This document shows, one piece after another, positions 31,331 through 32,988 of a stretch of DNA of 32,988 bases (the first letter of the stretch is position 1; each line of letters opens with the position of its first letter). Source of the DNA: a virus; IMG/VR virus record IMGVR_UViG_3300036770_007938, positions 1-32,988 of that record; one strand, written 5' to 3'. A program made the translations under genes and the position numbers. The notes beneath the pieces were generated by a model. It had not been told where the DNA came from. It saw nothing but the letters and a program-made list of their open reading frames with translations, and made no database searches.

Positions 31331-32006
31331 CGTTGGCTTCCAGTGCCAATATTGTGAACGATCATTCCGGCGAGAATCCAGTCTGGCTGTGCATCTCTGT
31401 GAAGCCAAACGGCGATACCAGGAGCGCGATGAAGTAGGTGTGCAACTGGGCATGCAGGCCTATCTGCGCTTTTATGAGATCACACAAGGATCAGCGCGGT
31501 TAAAAACATTTGATGATTTTGCGCGGTCTCCGTACTATCGTGCTTTCGTGAAATTTGGTCGTTACTGTGTGGCCATCCGGGCGGTGAACACAGATCGATT
31601 CATTGACTGGGTAGTACGACAAAATCGAAAGATAGACCACTGGTGCAGAGACAGTGTATACCTGGACTATCTCGTGGAGCACGTGCGATCGGAAGCTGCC
31701 ACAGATGCCTTGGGTCGCGCCTTGGAAACAGCCATAGACTGGGCCGAACAGACCGGCAATCCCGACCGAGATTATCTGCGCTACGGCAATGACAATGTGA
31801 TCTGTCATGCCGTGACTACAGGGCGCATCACGGCCTGGGTGCTGTACAACTCAGACAGTGGTATGGATTTCTTGGCGCGCATCAATACTGATCAGGTGGC
31901 CATGATCTGGAGCATGATCGATGCAGACTTCTGGCAGAGGCGGTTCCGAGATTATCCTGCTGACACCGAGTATGTGCGCGAGATGCTGCGGAAGGCAGGT
32001 TGGTGA
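31308..32006 (+). CDS. Zinc-finger-like hypothetical early protein
   Basis: 232 aa from GTG 31308 inside the end of gp62. Residues 13-31 hold Cys13-x2-Cys16-x12-His29-x-Cys31 in FQCQYCERSFRRESSLAVHL-C, a C2H2-like zinc finger with a shortened H-x-C end. The rest (YLRFYEITQGSARLKTFDDF, FVKFGRYCVAIRAVNTDRFIDWVV, DHWCRDSVYLDYLVEHV, then WSMIDADFWQRRF) is helical with conserved-looking Trp and His residues. No enzymatic motif is visible. The zinc finger suggests nucleic-acid or protein binding in replication. It overlaps the next gene by one base (TGATG). Confidence 0.65.
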   Translation: MSTAVQTDVGFQCQYCERSFRRESSLAVHLCEAKRRYQERDEVGVQLGMQAYLRFYEITQGSARLKTFDDFARSPYYRAFVKFGRYCVAIRAVNTDRFIDWVVRQNRKIDHWCRDSVYLDYLVEHVRSEAATDALGRALETAIDWAEQTGNPDRDYLRYGNDNVICHAVTTGRITAWVLYNSDSGMDFLARINTDQVAMIWSMIDADFWQRRFRDYPADTEYVREMLRKAGW

Positions 32007-32587
32007 TGAGCGCAGACATCGACATCGACCTCGCTGATCGCACCCAGATACTGGGCCTGATTGAACATGTGCCCGCACGCCAGATCACAGATGGCCAGGT
32101 CCGCCGACACAACAGCGGTGTGTATGTCACGGACATACCGCGTGATGCCGTGAATGTCTGTGCGGCCATCGATTATGAGTCAGCAGAATCCAGAGGCTAT
32201 TTCAAGATCGACCTGCTCAACATGTCGGTATATCAACTAGTGCAAAATCCCGAACACTACGAGACCATGCTGAACAGAGAACCGGACTGGCCACGACTAT
32301 GGCAGGATCCAGAATGGAGCCGCGGTCTGGTGCACGTTGGCAACTATACCGATCTCTTGTCACGCATGCGTCCCGACAGCATTGCCAGGATGGCCGCATT
32401 TATCTCCGTGATCCGGCCCGGCAAGGCACATCTGCAAGATCGTCCATGGTCAGAAGTTTTTGCGTCGGTGTGGGATGGCGATGACAGCCGGGGTTATGTG
32501 TTCAAGAAAGCACATGCCGTGGGCTATGCTGCCCTTGTGGCCCTGCACATGAACCTAATCAGTGATGTGACGCACCAGGGTGATTGA
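32006..32587 (+). CDS. DnaE-like mini polymerase-core protein
   Basis: 193 aa from ATG 32006 (TGATG overlap). In order, it carries motifs of the bacterial Pol III alpha (DnaE) palm and fingers: D-x-D-x-D at 4-8 (ADIDIDLADR; DnaE PDFDVDF), H-x-x-GV at 35-39 (RRHNSGVYV; DnaE HAGGVVI), K-x-D-L-L at 67-71 (YFKIDLLNMSVYQL; DnaE KFDFLGLRTL), RPGK at 137-140 (IARMAAFISVIRPGK; DnaE IALVALFRPGP), and FKKAH-x-x-GYA near 166-175 (DnaE GFNKSHSAAYA). DnaE itself is about 1160 aa. The DxD and the third Asp69 match the catalytic triad, so activity is not excluded. It may be a regulator or relic rather than a polymerase. Confidence 0.6.
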   Translation: MSADIDIDLADRTQILGLIEHVPARQITDGQVRRHNSGVYVTDIPRDAVNVCAAIDYESAESRGYFKIDLLNMSVYQLVQNPEHYETMLNREPDWPRLWQDPEWSRGLVHVGNYTDLLSRMRPDSIARMAAFISVIRPGKAHLQDRPWSEVFASVWDGDDSRGYVFKKAHAVGYAALVALHMNLISDVTHQGD

Positions 32588-32935
32588 TTTGCGCTTGGTT
32601 TTTTTGCGATTTATATCTGCGAGACTGCACACAGGACCATGTATGACTTCGAGATCACGATTGCTGAAGGTCCTTAGATAGGGACGGAACGGTAACCAAT
32701 CTCGTCCCAGGAATATGTTGATAGGTATGCTGCGATTGCTTTCCCACCACCATATCTGTGCCTGATCAATGAACTGACGTTTCAACGCAGGATCCTGGAT
32801 GGCGCCAAAATCATAGATCGTGGTCACGGCATCGTCGCGATTCTGTATGAGCCCGATGTATTCCACTCCTGAATACACACACAGAGTGATGAACGGATAC
32901 TGTTCTGTTAGTTTCGCAAAGACGTTTTCACCCAT
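32555..32935 (-). CDS. Hypothetical late protein, minus strand
   Basis: 126 aa. ENVFAKLTEQYPFITLCVYSGVEYIGLIQNRDD, then FIDQAQIWWWESNRSIPINIFL, then DLEVIHGPVCSLADI and a basic end RKKTKRKSITLV. I recall similar short proteins in other marine T4-like phages, without function. No catalytic motif, signal peptide or transmembrane segment. A TATAAATA late box lies on the minus strand at 32981-32974, upstream of ATG 32935. It overlaps the DnaE-like gene by 33 bp tail to tail. The alpha/beta composition and basic C-terminus suggest nucleic-acid or protein binding, no more. Confidence 0.6.
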   Translation of the reverse strand: MGENVFAKLTEQYPFITLCVYSGVEYIGLIQNRDDAVTTIYDFGAIQDPALKRQFIDQAQIWWWESNRSIPINIFLGRDWLPFRPYLRTFSNRDLEVIHGPVCSLADINRKKTKRKSITLVRHITD

Positions 32936-32973
32936 AAATATCGCTGGAGATTCCTATGTATTCGACCACGGTC

Positions 32974-32981
32974 TATTTATA
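32974..32981 (-). promoter_or_regulatory. Late promoter TATAAATA, minus strand
   Basis: A perfect TATAAATA read on the minus strand, about 38 nt before ATG 32935. It gives a normal leader of ~33 nt, unlike the leaderless cases. Confidence 0.6.
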
Positions 32982-32988
32982 TCAGCAG

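Noticed and set aside
1-32988. CRISPR arrays, tRNA genes, insertion sequences, integrase or attachment sites
   Set aside because: No regularly spaced long repeats, no cloverleaf-like sequence, no transposase or integrase motifs were seen on reading both strands.

Overview
The window looks like part of a T4-like (Caudoviricetes, myovirus-type) phage genome, most like the marine T4-like phages. The evidence is a T4-type terminase large subunit (gp17), a gp32-like single-strand DNA binding protein, UvsX recombinase, UvsW helicase, a probable gp62 clamp-loader subunit, TATAAATA-type late promoter boxes and sigma70-type early promoters. Coding is almost gap-free, and many genes are joined by ATGA, TGATG or TAATG overlaps. 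I see no photosynthesis genes, tRNAs, CRISPR array or insertion sequences. The host cannot be named from this sequence. No stretch over 300 bases lacks a gene.

Layout. 1-4319: the end of a beta-structured virion protein, a secreted thermonuclease-like protein, a small ORF, a methyltransferase and the large terminase. 4345-8007: an unidentified 460-aa protein, then a coupled trio (DUF6492-like glycosyltransferase, SGNH hydrolase, NPP-motif methyltransferase). 8018-13788: recombination module with gp32, uvsX and a possible uvsY, interrupted by two AT-rich radical SAM enzymes with an N-terminal auxiliary cysteine set. 13785-26921: a large glycan island with GDP-mannose 4,6-dehydratase, four GT-A-like glycosyltransferases, five related capsule-transferase-like proteins, five methyltransferases (two FkbM-like), a sulfotransferase and a nucleotidyltransferase-cupin fusion. 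It is laid out in alternating plus- and minus-strand blocks. 26943-27440: a small late protein and a strong terminator. 27480-32587: early replication genes under sigma70-like promoters: a 56-aa protein, an AAA+ ATPase, UvsW, an unidentified protein, a probable gp62, a zinc-finger protein and a 193-aa protein that looks like a miniaturised bacterial DnaE polymerase core. 32555-32935: a minus-strand late gene.

How it may fit together. The early genes would replicate and recombine the genome, and the terminase would package it. The glycan island has the enzymes to make an activated deoxy- or modified sugar (Gmd, nucleotidyltransferase-cupin), transfer sugars, and decorate them by methylation and sulfation. 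The target (virion protein or host envelope) is not visible from sequence. The most unusual points are the DnaE-like mini-protein, the radical SAM pair inside the recombination operon, the five-member transferase family, the nucleotidyltransferase-cupin fusion, and repeated promoters whose predicted +1 falls on the start codon.
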